NCBI GenBank assembly: GCA_021397845.1
Contig: CM038050.1
Span: 117,789,891 to 117,853,890, forward strand
Length of the DNA stretch: 64,000 bases
Direction: 5' to 3'
From: Areca catechu
Taxonomy: Eukaryota > Streptophyta > Magnoliopsida > Arecales > Arecaceae
The number at the start of each line of letters is the position of its first letter. Positions within the stretch are counted from its first letter, which is position 1. Positions 9,956-19,711 of the stretch are shown here, piece by piece. The translations under genes were made by a program, and so were the position numbers. The notes beneath the pieces are model-generated. The model did no database searches. It saw nothing but the letters and a program-made list of their open reading frames with translations, and had not been told where the DNA came from.

Positions 9956-10991
9956 GGGGGCTCTCTTTCGGCCCCTCGCCCAGGCCTGCACACTCAACTA
10001 AAAAATCAGCTAGTACCTGCACCTTCATGGATGACCTTGGCCGGTAGGCGATGTCGAACTCACTGAGCTTCAGCACCCACTTCGCCAGGCATCCAAACAT
10101 GTCAGGTTGACTGAGTACAGCCTTCAGTGGTTGATCCATCAAGATCGCGATCGGGTGTGCTTGGAAGTAAGGCCTGAGGTGCTGGACAGACATAATGAGC
10201 ACAAAAATTAACTTCTCGGATCGAGAATACCTGAGCTTGGCATCGCGAAGAAGCTTGCTTGTATAGTACATAGGTCTATGGGCCCCTCCATCATCCATTC
10301 AGACCAGGATTGAACTAACAGCCTCCGGAGTGATTGCCATGTACAGGAAGAGCTCTTCTCCCTCCTCTGGCTGGGAGAGCAACGGTGGTGATGCTAGTGT
10401 CTTCTTCAGCTCTTCGAAGGCCTCCTGGCACTCCTTCATCCAAGTGAAGTCATGCATCTTCCTCAGTGCTTTGAAGAAGGGCTGGCAATGATTGGCCAAC
10501 CGTGAGATGAATCAGCTCAGAGCTGCTATCCGGTCGGTCAGTCGCTGGACTTGCTTCTTGGAGATGGGCTGCTTCATGTCAAGGATCGCTCGGACCTTCT
10601 CTGGGTTGGCTTCAATCCCTCTCTAAATGACCATGAAGCCAAGAAACTTCCCTGCTGCAATGCCGAAGGCACACTTTGCTTGGTTCAACTTCATTTAATG
10701 GAGGCGAAGGTTATGGAAGGTCTCTGCCAGGTCGTCGACATGGTCTGAGGTTGGCTTGCTCATGACGAGCATGTCATCCACATACACCTGCATGTTGCAA
10801 CCAATCTGGTCTTTAAAGACCTTATTGACCAATCACTGGCACGTGGCACTGGCGTTCTTCAGGCTGAAGGGCATCATCCTGTAATAGTAAGTCCCATGGT
10901 CCATGATGAAGGCAGTGTGCTTTTTGTCCTCTGGGTGCATCCAGATCTGATTGTATCTAGAGAATACATCCATGAAGTAGAGGAGGCGGTG
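9945..10991 (-). pseudogene. Tat1 reverse transcriptase C-terminal half and RNase H
   Basis: Starting at the solo-LTR junction (10991), the minus strand gives GHRLLYFMDVFSRYNQIWM, then the catalytic YVDD at 10784-10773 (MQVYVDDMLVM), the thumb region, and the RNase H linker (10499-10299, FEELKKTLASPPLLSQPEEG). The first RNase H follows (10298-9945, YYTSKLLRDAKLRYSRSEKL, PIAILMDQPLKAVL). Several in-frame stops make it inactive. Its N-terminal half continues at 12603. Confidence 0.85.
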
Positions 10992-10996
10992 TCCCG

Positions 10997-12602
10997 AATG
11001 GTGCGGGCACCAGACTCAGAAGAAGACTTCAGGGCTCCATCTGGATCTCTGATTGACCTTGCCCGAAGAATTAGGGTTTTCTGGTTTTGTAATAAGGGTT
11101 GACTTGGTCAACTCAATTTTAGTCTTGAGTCTGTATTTCCCTGCAATTTAAATTTTGTTGAGTCATGTTGACTCAGTACAAGTCCTAGTAGTGGTCTAGG
11201 TCTTCTCCAGGTTGGTGCCACCTTTTTCAAGTCAAGGTCCAGGGTGCCACATTTTTCTCCCAGGCCCAAGCAAGTGGGCGCCACACTCTCAGCCACACGC
11301 TAGAGTCCAGGAGGTGCCACATCTCCATCCAGTGTGCCTTGGTCCCCACACCACAAGAAAGCATGTCCCTTCTTTCATGCGCCACTTAAGGAGAGATCAA
11401 TCTAGGATCCTCAATCCAAGGAGGCACCCAAAATAATTCCATAAGAGCCAAGCTATGAAAAGAAAGGAGCAAAACTTGGGGAGCAAGACTAGGAGGCGCC
11501 CAAATACTTCCAAATAAAACCAAGCATGGAAGGTAAATTTTTGTCTTGAAGAGCAAGGCTAGGAGGCGCCATCTTCTTGCCATTTGGAGCCACCAATCAA
11601 CACTTAAGGAAGCTCTTGGCCGGCCATATGAAGAGGATTTGATTCTACAAGCCTAATTTGAGGATCTATCCTATTAGTCCCACATGGGAAGATGTAAAAC
11701 TCTGATTTCTTGTAAAGACCTATAAAATAAACCCCTCTTGTAAGTTTTGAAAACACTGATGAATGAATTCAATTTCTGTGTGAGCAACTTTGTGTTTCTC
11801 TCTTCCGCACTTGTATTCAGGTGTTGAGCTCCATGAGGGAGTAAATCCGGGTTCCCTAGGAACCTTGAGGAGGTGTGAGATCTCCAACCCCAAAACCCTA
11901 GGTTAGCCACTTCAATTCCAAACCCTAGCCGCCCATCATCTTCTTCATTCCACCAATCATCCAAACCCTAATCTACCTCATCATCTCACGGCCCCTCTCT
12001 TCCAAGTAGAGGCCGACCACCAGCATCCAGGTCCCGATCGGCTACTTCGAATACAGAGCAAATCCCAGAGGAAGTCAGATCATCATCTAGGAGAATCAGG
12101 ATTTCAGCAACATCAATTTTCAAGTTCTTCTTATCTGGTAAATCCTTCCTTTGAGTATCCGGTTCCATAACTTGTTCTTCTTCTTTCCCAGATCCTGAGT
12201 TCAGGAGAAGCCAACTCTGCCAAAGGACCAGTATTGGAGGATCCATTGCGAAGATATCCGAATCCGAGGATCCAACAATCTGCTCAAGAGAGTCCTTCCA
12301 CTAAACTCTATGAAGATCACTGTCTGGTCCATAACCCTTCTCTTCTCTTTACTTCTGTCCTGTTGAAAGTTCAGAGCGAAACCCTAGGTCTGGGAGTTTC
12401 TCAACCCCCAGCGATCCTTTACTTTTGAACTACTCTGATAATCTAGTTTCTTTGAATTGTGCTTTCAATTATTATATAGTTTCTTTCAACTTAGTTTAAC
12501 TTTCCTTTGAGTCAAAGCCGACTTCTGAAAATATAAAAATAAAAAAAAAAAAATTAGTCTTAATTTACTTCTGCATCGCATCATCTCTTTCGTTCTGCAT
12601 CA
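10997..12602 (+). mobile_element. Chromovirus-family solo LTR (1606 bp) in Tat1 RT
   Basis: It starts TGGTGCGGGCACCAG and ends TTCTGCATCA, flanked by a perfect 5-bp duplication CCGAA (10992-10996 and 12603-12607). Removing it rejoins the RT reading near the TSG-HR stretch. A TATA box (TATAAAAT) lies at 11721-11728. The same family ends occur at 27741-29196, 54883-56455 and 57706-59243. No internal domains remain, so it is a solo LTR left by LTR-LTR recombination. Confidence 0.93.
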
Positions 12603-13160
12603 CCGAAGTGACGTCCACGAGCTGGTCGATCTTCAAAAGAGGGAAGCTATCTTTTGGACAAGCACGGTTGAGGTCGGTGTAGTCCATACAGATCCTCCAC
12701 TTCCTATTATTCTTCTTGACCATGACTACGTTCGCCAACCAGCTGGGGTACTGGACTTCATGGATGAAGTCGATGGTGAGGAGCTTCTCCACTTCGTCAT
12801 TGATCGTGTTCTGCCTCTCCGAGGCAAAACTCCTCTTCTTCTACCGAACTGGATGGCACTTTGGATCAATCTTCAACTGATGGGTGATGACATCTGGGGG
12901 GATACCTGGCATATCCACCGTGGACCAGGCAAACACATCTGCATTCACCCGATGGAAGCTCAGCAAGTGAGTCCGCTCGTCTTCCAGTAGTTGGGCTCCT
13001 ATCTGCACTGTCTTCAATGGGTCTAAGCCAAGAGGGTACGTCAACAGGTGCTCGATAGGGCCACCCCTAGGGTCTTGCTCTCTTTGGTCGAGGTCATCGA
13101 TGTCAGAGTCGAGCTCGGCACTCCGGGTTCTTGGGATAGCCTGCAAGTAATGCGAGACGG
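12603..13160 (-). pseudogene. Tat1 reverse transcriptase N-terminal part and linker
   Basis: The minus strand encodes the Tat linker (13146-12841: DPLKTVQIGAQL, ADVFAWSTVDMPGIPPDVI) and RT palm/finger start (12792-12608: SWLANVVMVKKNNRKWRICM, DYTDLNRACPKDSFPL, ending KIDQLVDVTS). A stop near 12840 separates them. The downstream half lies beyond the solo LTR at 10991. Confidence 0.88.
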
Positions 13161-13633
13161 GCTGAGCTGCCCCCCTCCCCTCACCTCTCCCACACCGTAA
13201 GGGGTTGGGAACTGTACCAACAATATTTTGGTGAAAATAATTGCATCAAGTAGGTTGAGCCTAGGGTGGCCCAAGATAGCATTGTACAGTGATGGAGGCT
13301 TGACAATAGTGAAAGTCATCATGATTGTGCTTGCCGGGGTGGAGTCCCGACAGTGATAGGGAGTGTGATCTCTCCCTCGACTCCCACAGAGTCTCCAGTG
13401 AAATCCATGAAGGGGGTGTGTTGGCATACTGGCCGTTTGCCGAGGGTAGCTAAAGAGGAGTGGAGAGTTCCATCTCTGAGCTACGTGGGCCCGGGGGAGA
13501 GGGGGCATCTCCCGCTTAGCTGGTGGAAGCTTCACGTCCGCGAGCCACCACCATGCTTCGAGTGGAGCTGTTCTCATGCTCGTGGGGGGCTTGTTCATAT
13601 AGGGGCTTCCTCCCCTTATCTCACACTCCAATT
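13161..13633 (-). pseudogene. Tat1 protease remnant
   Basis: The C-terminal half of a Tat aspartic protease is visible: FTGDSVGVEGEITLPITVG, then a frame change, then TFTIVKPPSLYNAILGHPRL. The N-terminal active site (expected in a DSGSSxDIL block) is not seen; unrelated codons precede FTGD. Gag is absent between here and the LTR, so an internal deletion removed it. Confidence 0.7.
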
Positions 13634-15251
13634 TGTTGCCGACCTTACCGTCGTGGCCTCTAGCTATGAGGTGGTGCCGGATGTCTTCCCCTTTACTCTA
13701 GAATCCTAGAGTTCACAGACCTGCAAAATAGTGTTAGAGACCCAGGTCGAGGATCCCGGTGGGGGCACTCCGATGATCAAGTCAGTGAACGGCAAAGTGG
13801 AACAGATCTCCCAAGATGGATCCCACTCGGGTCACTGTACTTAGAGGAGCATTTAATAAGGGATTGAGTAGGAAAGAATGAGGGGAGAACAGTGCTTGAG
13901 AAGTGGTATCTATACTCATGAGGACTCACACTGAGAGTCTCTTGAGAGCTTCCTGCCTCAAGTCACTCGTCTCTCTCTTTTTTGTCGCTTACCTTCTTTC
14001 TCACCCGTTGGTGCCTTTGTAAATCGCTAAACACTCCTGTGCCTCGACTTACCCTCACTAGGGGCCTAAGGGTCAATGGTGTCCATTGGCTACTCTCCCG
14101 AGGTCACTTCCTCTTATAGTTGGGAGTTAAGTTGTGAATATGTTTCACCTGATGGTCGACCGCAGGGTCTGACATCTCGATTGGGGTGCTTCCCCCAATT
14201 TGGTGCAAACGAGATTACGCGCACCGCTACAGATTTGGGGGTGACGTACTAAGCACACTACATCGCGCACATCTACCTTGATGGCAATCTCAGGGCTGGC
14301 ACCTCTGCTTCCAAAGAGGGAGCTCGACTTCGGTCGAGGTGGGCTAGACCCTCGGGCAGCCACCTAGCGAAGGAGCGGAGCAGGGCTCGACTTCGGTCAA
14401 GGTGGGCTCGATCCTCGGGGAGCCCCTAGTGAAGGAGCGGAGGAGGGCTCGACTTTGGCCAAGGTGGACCCACCTGGGGGTGCCACCTGGTGAAGGAGCA
14501 GGAGTAGGGCTCGACTTTGGCCAAGGTGGGCCCCACCTGGGGGTGCCACCTGGCGAAGGAGCAAGAGCAAGGCTCAACTTCGACCGAGATGGACCCCACT
14601 TGGGGGTGCCCCTAGCAAAGCAAGGCTCAACTTCGACCGAGATGGACCCCACTTGGGGGTGCCCCTAGCAAAGGAGCAGGGGTTGGCTCGACTTCGATAG
14701 AGGTGGACCCACCTGGGGGTGCTACTTGGAGAAGGAGCAGGAGTTGGCTCAACTTTGGTCGAGGTGGACCCCACTTGGGGGTGCCACCTGGTGAAAAAGC
14801 GGGGGCTGGCTCGACTTCGGTCAAGGTGGACCCCACCTGGGGGTGCCACCTGGCGAAGGAGCAGGAGCTGGCTCGACTTTGGTCAAGGTGGATCCCACCT
14901 GGGGGTGCCACCTGGCGAAGGAGCAGGAGCTGGCTCAACTTTGGCCGAGGTGGATCCCACCTGGGGGTGCCACCTGGCGAAGGAGCAGGAGCTGGCTCGA
15001 CTTCGGTCGAGGTGGACCTTACCTGGGGGTGCCACCTAGTGAAGGAACACGGGCTAGCTCGACTTCGGCCAAGGTGGACCCTACTGGGGGTGCTACTTGG
15101 CAAAGGAGCAGAAGCTAGCTTGATTTCAATCGAGGTGGACCCCACCTGGGGGTGCCACTTGGCCAAGGAGCAAGGTTGCTGAGCTCAAGACGAGGTGGGC
15201 TCGACCCTTGTGGAAGCCACCTAGCGGGGGAGCTCAAAAAGGAACTTGGCA
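13634..15251 (-). mobile_element. Tat1 5' LTR (about 1.6 kb)
   Basis: The plus strand starts TGTTGCCGACC and ends CTTGGCA, giving minus-sense ends TGCCAAG and GGCAACA. The Tat LTR signature is present on the minus strand near 13810-13720: TGACTTGATCATCGGAGTGC, then CACCGGGATCC and TTTTGCAGGTC. Tat2 has the same block at 53028-53095. The U3 part carries a 61-bp array (14330-15205). The ends are inferred from TG/CA and the Tat2 comparison, without a second copy in full. Confidence 0.65.
14330..15205. repeat. 61-bp tandem array, about 14 units, in Tat1 U3
   Basis: The GC-rich unit is roughly GCTCGACTTCGGTCGAGGTG plus GACCCCACCTGGGGGTGCCA plus CCTGGCGAAGGAGCAGGAG. Unit starts fall near 14871, 14932 and 14993. 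Divergence rises toward both ends. The period is not a multiple of three in every unit, yet long overlapping open frames arise on both strands; these are repeat artefacts. It contains inverted pieces (CCACCT/GGTGG). Confidence 0.9.
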
Positions 15252-15264
15252 TGGTGCTATCTGC

Positions 15265-16600
15265 CTATCCGACTGCCAGCTGGATCTGAAGTGTATTCCA
15301 CGTTAGCGATCTTGCTATATCACACCCAATGAATTTTATCCCTTCAGGTGGATCAACCAATATCCATACATTATTGATTTCCATGGATTCTATTTCGGAT
15401 TGCATGGCTCTTAGCCATTTCTTAGAGTCGGACCTCTGCATCATATCCATATAGGTGATCGGATCCTCATTGTTCTTATCGAGTTCAATGGGATCACCGT
15501 CCCCAACCAAGAAATCATAGTATCTATCTGGTTGACTCGGTACCCTACAGGATTCCCTTAATGGTTCTTGTATGGGCTCTGGGTGTGATCTAATCACAAC
15601 CAGTTCTACGTTGTCCCTTAAGTGTGTTGATTCTTCTAATTGTTGAACTTCACTAAGTTCAATCTTAGCGGCTTCAGTTCCTTCACCAAGGATCTCCTTT
15701 TCTAAAAGGATAGCCCTAAGACTGACGAACAATTTTTGTTTCTTAGCCAAGTAGAAGTAATACCCCTTAGACTCTTTTAGATACCCAACAAATATGCACC
15801 GATCAGACCTAGGTCCAAGTTTGTCCATTTTTAAACATTTTACATAAACCGGGCAACCCCAGACCCGAAGGTGTGAGAGTGTCGGCCTATGTCCAATCCA
15901 TATCTCATATAGAATTTTGTTAATGGATTTACTTGGAGCCCTATTCAAAAGATAACAGGCTGATTCCAGAGCATATCCCCAAAAGGATAGCAGTAGTGAA
16001 GCAAAGCCCATCATGGACCGAACCATGTCAACAGGGTTCGATTTCTCCTTTCAGACACTCCATTTAATTGAGGTGTCCCTCGAGATGTCCACTGAGAGAG
16101 AATCCCATTCTCTTTAAGATATATCAGAAACTCACCCGAAAGGTATTCACCACCTCGATCTGATCGAAGGATTTTGATATACCTTCCATTTTGTTTTTCT
16201 ACTTCATTACGATATTGTTTGAACATTTCAAATGATTTAGATTTATATCTCAACAAGAAGACATAACCATACCTTGAAAGGTCATCTATAAATGTAATGA
16301 AATAACTGTACCCTCCTTTAGCACTAATATTCATGGGTCTACATGCATCAGTATGTACCAGACTTAGAATTTATTTGGCTTGTTCACCTTTTCCAGTAAA
16401 AGATGACTTTGTCATCTTTCCAAGAAGACAGGACTCACAGGTTGGAAGTGAACCACTTTCACTAAAGTCGAGGAGACCCTCATACTTCAACCTGTTTATC
16501 CTGCTCTTGTTAATATGACCTAGCCTACAATGCCATAGGAACTCATCACTGACATTATCTATCCTAGGGCATTTGACAGACATGTACATTACATTAACAG
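15265..16600 (-). pseudogene. B1 integrase and start of RT, broken
   Basis: GAG-pre-integrase zinc block at 16589-16371 (LWHCRLGHINKSRINRLKYE, CESCLLGKMTKS). The integrase core at 16334-16011 has FITFIDDLSRYGYVFL, the second Asp in ILRSDRGGEYL, and the Glu in NGVSERRNRTLL. A frame change then leads to the C-terminal part and RT linker (16026-15300: FWGYALESACYLLNRAPSKS, MQSEIESMEINNVWILVDPP). RT stops making sense after IGCD near 15320. Confidence 0.88.
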
Positions 16601-16601
16601 G

Positions 16602-17050
16602 TCATGATAGTACATAAATGCCATTATTCATATATCCATTCATTACAACAGAACCATTCCAAATGATTTTGCAAAGGTCATTCTTTATTGATAGTTCAAA
16701 ACCATACATAGCCAATTGGCCTACAGAAATGACATTTAAAATAAATGATGAACAATAATGACACTCATTCAAAATGATTGTACAAGACTCGAAAACCAGT
16801 TTGAGGACTTCCAATGCCAAGACTGAAACTTGGCTTCCATTTCCCACGTTCAAGAATCACTCCCCATCCTCGAATCTTCTACTAACTTGAAGTCCCTCAA
16901 AGAATTACAAATATGAATTGAACTTCCAATATCCACTACCCAGTTAGTAGTATCGTAGATAGAGAAACTACAAGGTGTTATCATATAAATATCTTTTCCA
17001 GCACCTTCTGGCTGCTTCCTCTTCTTGGACCTGTTCAGGTCAAGGGATGC
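16602..17050 (-). pseudogene. B1 aspartic protease, active site altered
   Basis: The active-site block reads WVVDIGSSIHICNSL (17000-16900), where copia proteases have D-T/S-G; here the middle residue is Ile. After a frame change comes the second half (16853-16602, VLALEVLKLVFESC, FILNVISVGQLAMYGFELSI). The altered triplet and frame break mean no activity. Confidence 0.8.
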
Positions 17051-17830
17051 AATGTAAAGAGGACAGTTCCTCTTCCAATGTCCCCACTTCTTGTAGAACA
17101 AGCACTCCGCTTGGCTCTTATCAACCTTCTCCTTCTTAGCCTGACTGGGCCCAAAAGCATTATGCACCTACTTCCCTTTATTTTTCTTTTTTCCTTTCTT
17201 AAAGGGACGACGCCCTGTCGAAGATCCTCCCACTAGATTTATCACCCCTTTGATCAGATGGTGGTCTTTCTCATAAGTATGCAGCAACCCCAACAGATCA
17301 TGGTAGTTAACTGTAGGTTTATTCATTCTATAATGATCGAGAAAATCTATATAGGAAGAGGGCAAGGAATTAAGAATCGCATCCTTCCCAAGCTATTCAT
17401 GCAAGGGACATCCGAGCTTGCCCAGGTACTCAATCATCTCGATCATGTACAATACATGATCAGTGACTGAGGCCCCATCATGGATCCGCACATTGTAGAT
17501 AGCATAGGAGACCCTGTACCTCTTAATGTCATTTGGTGTCCCGAAAGACTCCTTCAACCTTTGAAGGATTTCTCCCACTGGGCTTCTTCGAATTTGCAAC
17601 TGAACTCATCGTTCATCGCTGCCAACATTATGCATCGAACAGTGGTCCTGTCAGAGAGCCACTTCTGATAAGTGTCTCTGATCGAATCCTGAGCATTGGG
17701 AGTAGGGGTTTCAGGTGCCGGATCAAATATCACATACAGGATCCGTTCATACTTCAAGATAATCCTGAGTCTTCGATACCAGCTATCAAAAGTTGGGACC
17801 CTTAAGCTTCTCATTATCGAGAAGAGACCA
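17051..17830 (-). pseudogene. B1 gag with defective zinc knuckle
   Basis: The gag N-terminus lies at 17814-17554 (VPTFDSWYRRLRIILKYERI, WLSDRTTVRCIMLAAMNDEF). A frame change leads to 17599-17393 (SFGTPNDIKRYRVSYAIYN, DGASVTDHVLYMIEMI), then 17365-17168 and a knuckle near 17110-17050. The knuckle reads C-LFY-KKWG-H-WKRN-C, so the second Cys is Tyr. It would coat genomic RNA. Confidence 0.85.
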
Positions 17831-18009
17831 GAGTGATAGGTTGGAAGACATCTAAAAGGAAAACCAAAGCTAATTAGTGTATATGAATAATTATCCTATA
17901 GACATGGTCTTTAGTCTAAAGGCCCTCCCACTATTTAGTTCAGACCGGTAGCCTCTACCTCCAATCCTAAGAATTACTTTGATTCCTAAGTGGGTACTAG
18001 AGTCCAATA

Positions 18010-18050
18010 GACAACACATGAGCCTGACTTTGGTCGGCCCACCCATGCAC
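18010..18050 (-). other. B1 leader stem-loop 1 (19-nt loop)
   Basis: On the minus strand the loop is TGGGCCGACCAAAGTCAGG (18041-18023). Flanks 18050-18042 and 18022-18014 pair over nine positions, including four G-U pairs. G-U pairs become A-C mismatches on the plus strand, so the structure favours the element's sense RNA. The same loop class recurs at 18220 and in B2. Confidence 0.7.
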
Positions 18051-18209
18051 GTCTAAAGGTAGGTTCTTCAACCGATTACTTCTCCAAGTAACCTCTAGTA
18101 TTTAGGTTTTTGCTCCAAGGTGCACTTCAATTGACCTTTGGGCCTCCTATTGAAGGTCCCTATTAGGTCTAACCATTAACATGACAAAACTCAATGCTTC
18201 TAGCTAATG

Positions 18210-18248
18210 AATAGTCAAGCCCGACTTTGGCCGGCCCACCTGACCACC
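18210..18248 (-). other. B1 leader stem-loop 2 (19-nt loop)
   Basis: The minus-strand loop TGGGCCGGCCAAAGTCGGG (18238-18220) is closed by ten pairs between 18248-18239 and 18219-18210, four of them G-U. B2 has the equivalent hairpin at 59870-59908, with stem changes that keep pairing. Confidence 0.72.
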
Positions 18249-19149
18249 GTTAAGAAAGTCGCACTAAACCATCATATTAGGAACAGCAATTTCAATAGCC
18301 CGATGAACACCCGATCTTTGGATCTATCGATGAACACCCAATTATTGAACCCATTACCATCCCACTTAATGGGAGGCTAGGACTTGGTTATCCCTATAAC
18401 TTTGTCCTTTTATGGACCTAATAATTTAGAAAGTTTAATTTTAATGTGACAGAAGAAGAGATGAGAAGACATGGATCAACCTCCCACTGACCACATCAGC
18501 AATCAAGGAGGGTTACACATAACTAATAATCCATGGGCATCTAAAATTAGTCAGGACTGATTAACCTTAGGTGACATAGGTTAACATGAGTCAATGAGCT
18601 ATCCAATCATATCTGATCAACCACATTGGCTAGGTAAGTGAGATCATGAATTGGGTTCCGCCATTAATCATCTTGTCTCAGACACCAACCAAGTTGGCTA
18701 GGTAAGAGACAGCCCCAAAGAACCATGATCAAACTACCAAACTTACCTAGACACCAATTGGTTCATCAAAGTCAATTATACTGCCTAAAGACTGGGGCTG
18801 ACCACTGAGCCACAAAATTAGGTCCATTTAGATCTATGGACTAATCAATCTAACTATTAGAGAGATCTATAGAGAAGAAATCCTAACTCAATATTTGATT
18901 AGATTAGTTCTCTATTTAGTCCAATGCATCTAAACTTAGGTATAACCCAATTAAGGACCCAAAAGAAGCTAACCCATGACCCTTAAGGCTTATTGAAATG
19001 ACTTAAAATATATGAATCATATTCCTAGAGTTATTGTCATTCAATATAACTTAAGTCTCAATTAAGTCTAATAGCCTTAATTAATCAAAACAATTTTAAT
19101 TAAGAATGTAAAACAATTTTATAAACAAATTTTAATTCACTGTTTCAGG

Positions 19150-19350
19150 GCTTTCTGGTCGAGTCGACTCATGTAGAATGTGAGTCGACTCATCCAGAAC
19201 CAAAAATTGATAGATTCATCTATTAGCAGAGACGAGTCAGCTCGAGTAGGGGTCGAGTCAGCTCGTCTAGAACCAGAACAGACAAACTATTCTGCCTGCA
19301 TAAATGAGTCAGCTCGAGTAAGATTTGAGTCGGCTTGTCTACGGGGGTAG
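19150..19350. repeat. GAGTCGACTC-type cluster in B1 leader
   Basis: Seven or so words such as GAGTCGACTC, GAGTCAGCTCG and GAGTCGGCTTG alternate with 'cagaacca' phrases. A shorter version is in B2's leader (60838-60945). The related LTR cluster at 20430-20645 uses the same phrases. Confidence 0.7.
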
Positions 19351-19697
19351 AAAATAGTGACTTCAAATTCATGCATCTTACTTGAACTATTCAGAGTTAG
19401 AAATTAAACACGATCAAAATAAAACTCTTAGATCTTATCTAAATTTGTTTTATGATCATAATATTAGATTAAGATATTTTTTAATCTACATTTTCTCCTT
19501 TTTTTTATTTCATGAGTCAATCACAAGTGGCATCCCTGCACGCCATAGGAGACCCCATTGAATGGGAAGAGAGGGTTTTGCAGCCCTACTTCTCTCCTAT
19601 GACCGGACAGTCATGGTGAAGCACTCAATCCAAGTACTTAAGAGAAAACAATGATGTTAAAGCATGCTAGCATTATAATACTACAAAGAAAACCTAT

Positions 19698-19709
19698 GCT
19701 CTGATACCA
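19698..19709 (-). promoter_or_regulatory. B1 primer-binding site
   Basis: The minus strand reads TGGTATCAGAGC exactly, the initiator-tRNA-Met complement, two bases from the LTR end. Confidence 0.93.
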
Positions 19710-19711
19710 TT

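Larger units (their letters stand above)
6337..15251 (-). mobile_element. Ty3-gypsy Tat-lineage element Tat1, 3'-truncated
   Basis: Minus-strand order is 5' LTR (15251-13634), protease remnant, RT, RNase H, second RNase H, integrase, then an antisense ORF. Two RNase H domains and an additional ORF between pol and 3' LTR are hallmarks of the plant Tat lineage (Retand-like). Gag and the protease N-terminus are deleted next to the LTR; the 3' LTR is missing at the A2 junction. A 1.6-kb chromovirus solo LTR splits RT. Confidence 0.85.
17831..19697 (-). other. B1 untranslated leader between primer site and gag
   Basis: No coding sequence is seen. B2's leader (59471-61265) aligns along most of it. 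It contains two conserved stem-loops near the gag end (18014-18050 and 18210-18248), paired GGCTAGGTAAG phrases at 18632-18710, and a GAGTCGACTC cluster nearer the primer site (19150-19350). Confidence 0.75.

Noticed and set aside
14402..15182. Long overlapping open frames on both strands, up to 179 codons
   Set aside because: They are products of the 61-bp GC-rich tandem array; the peptides only repeat the array unit and have no domain.
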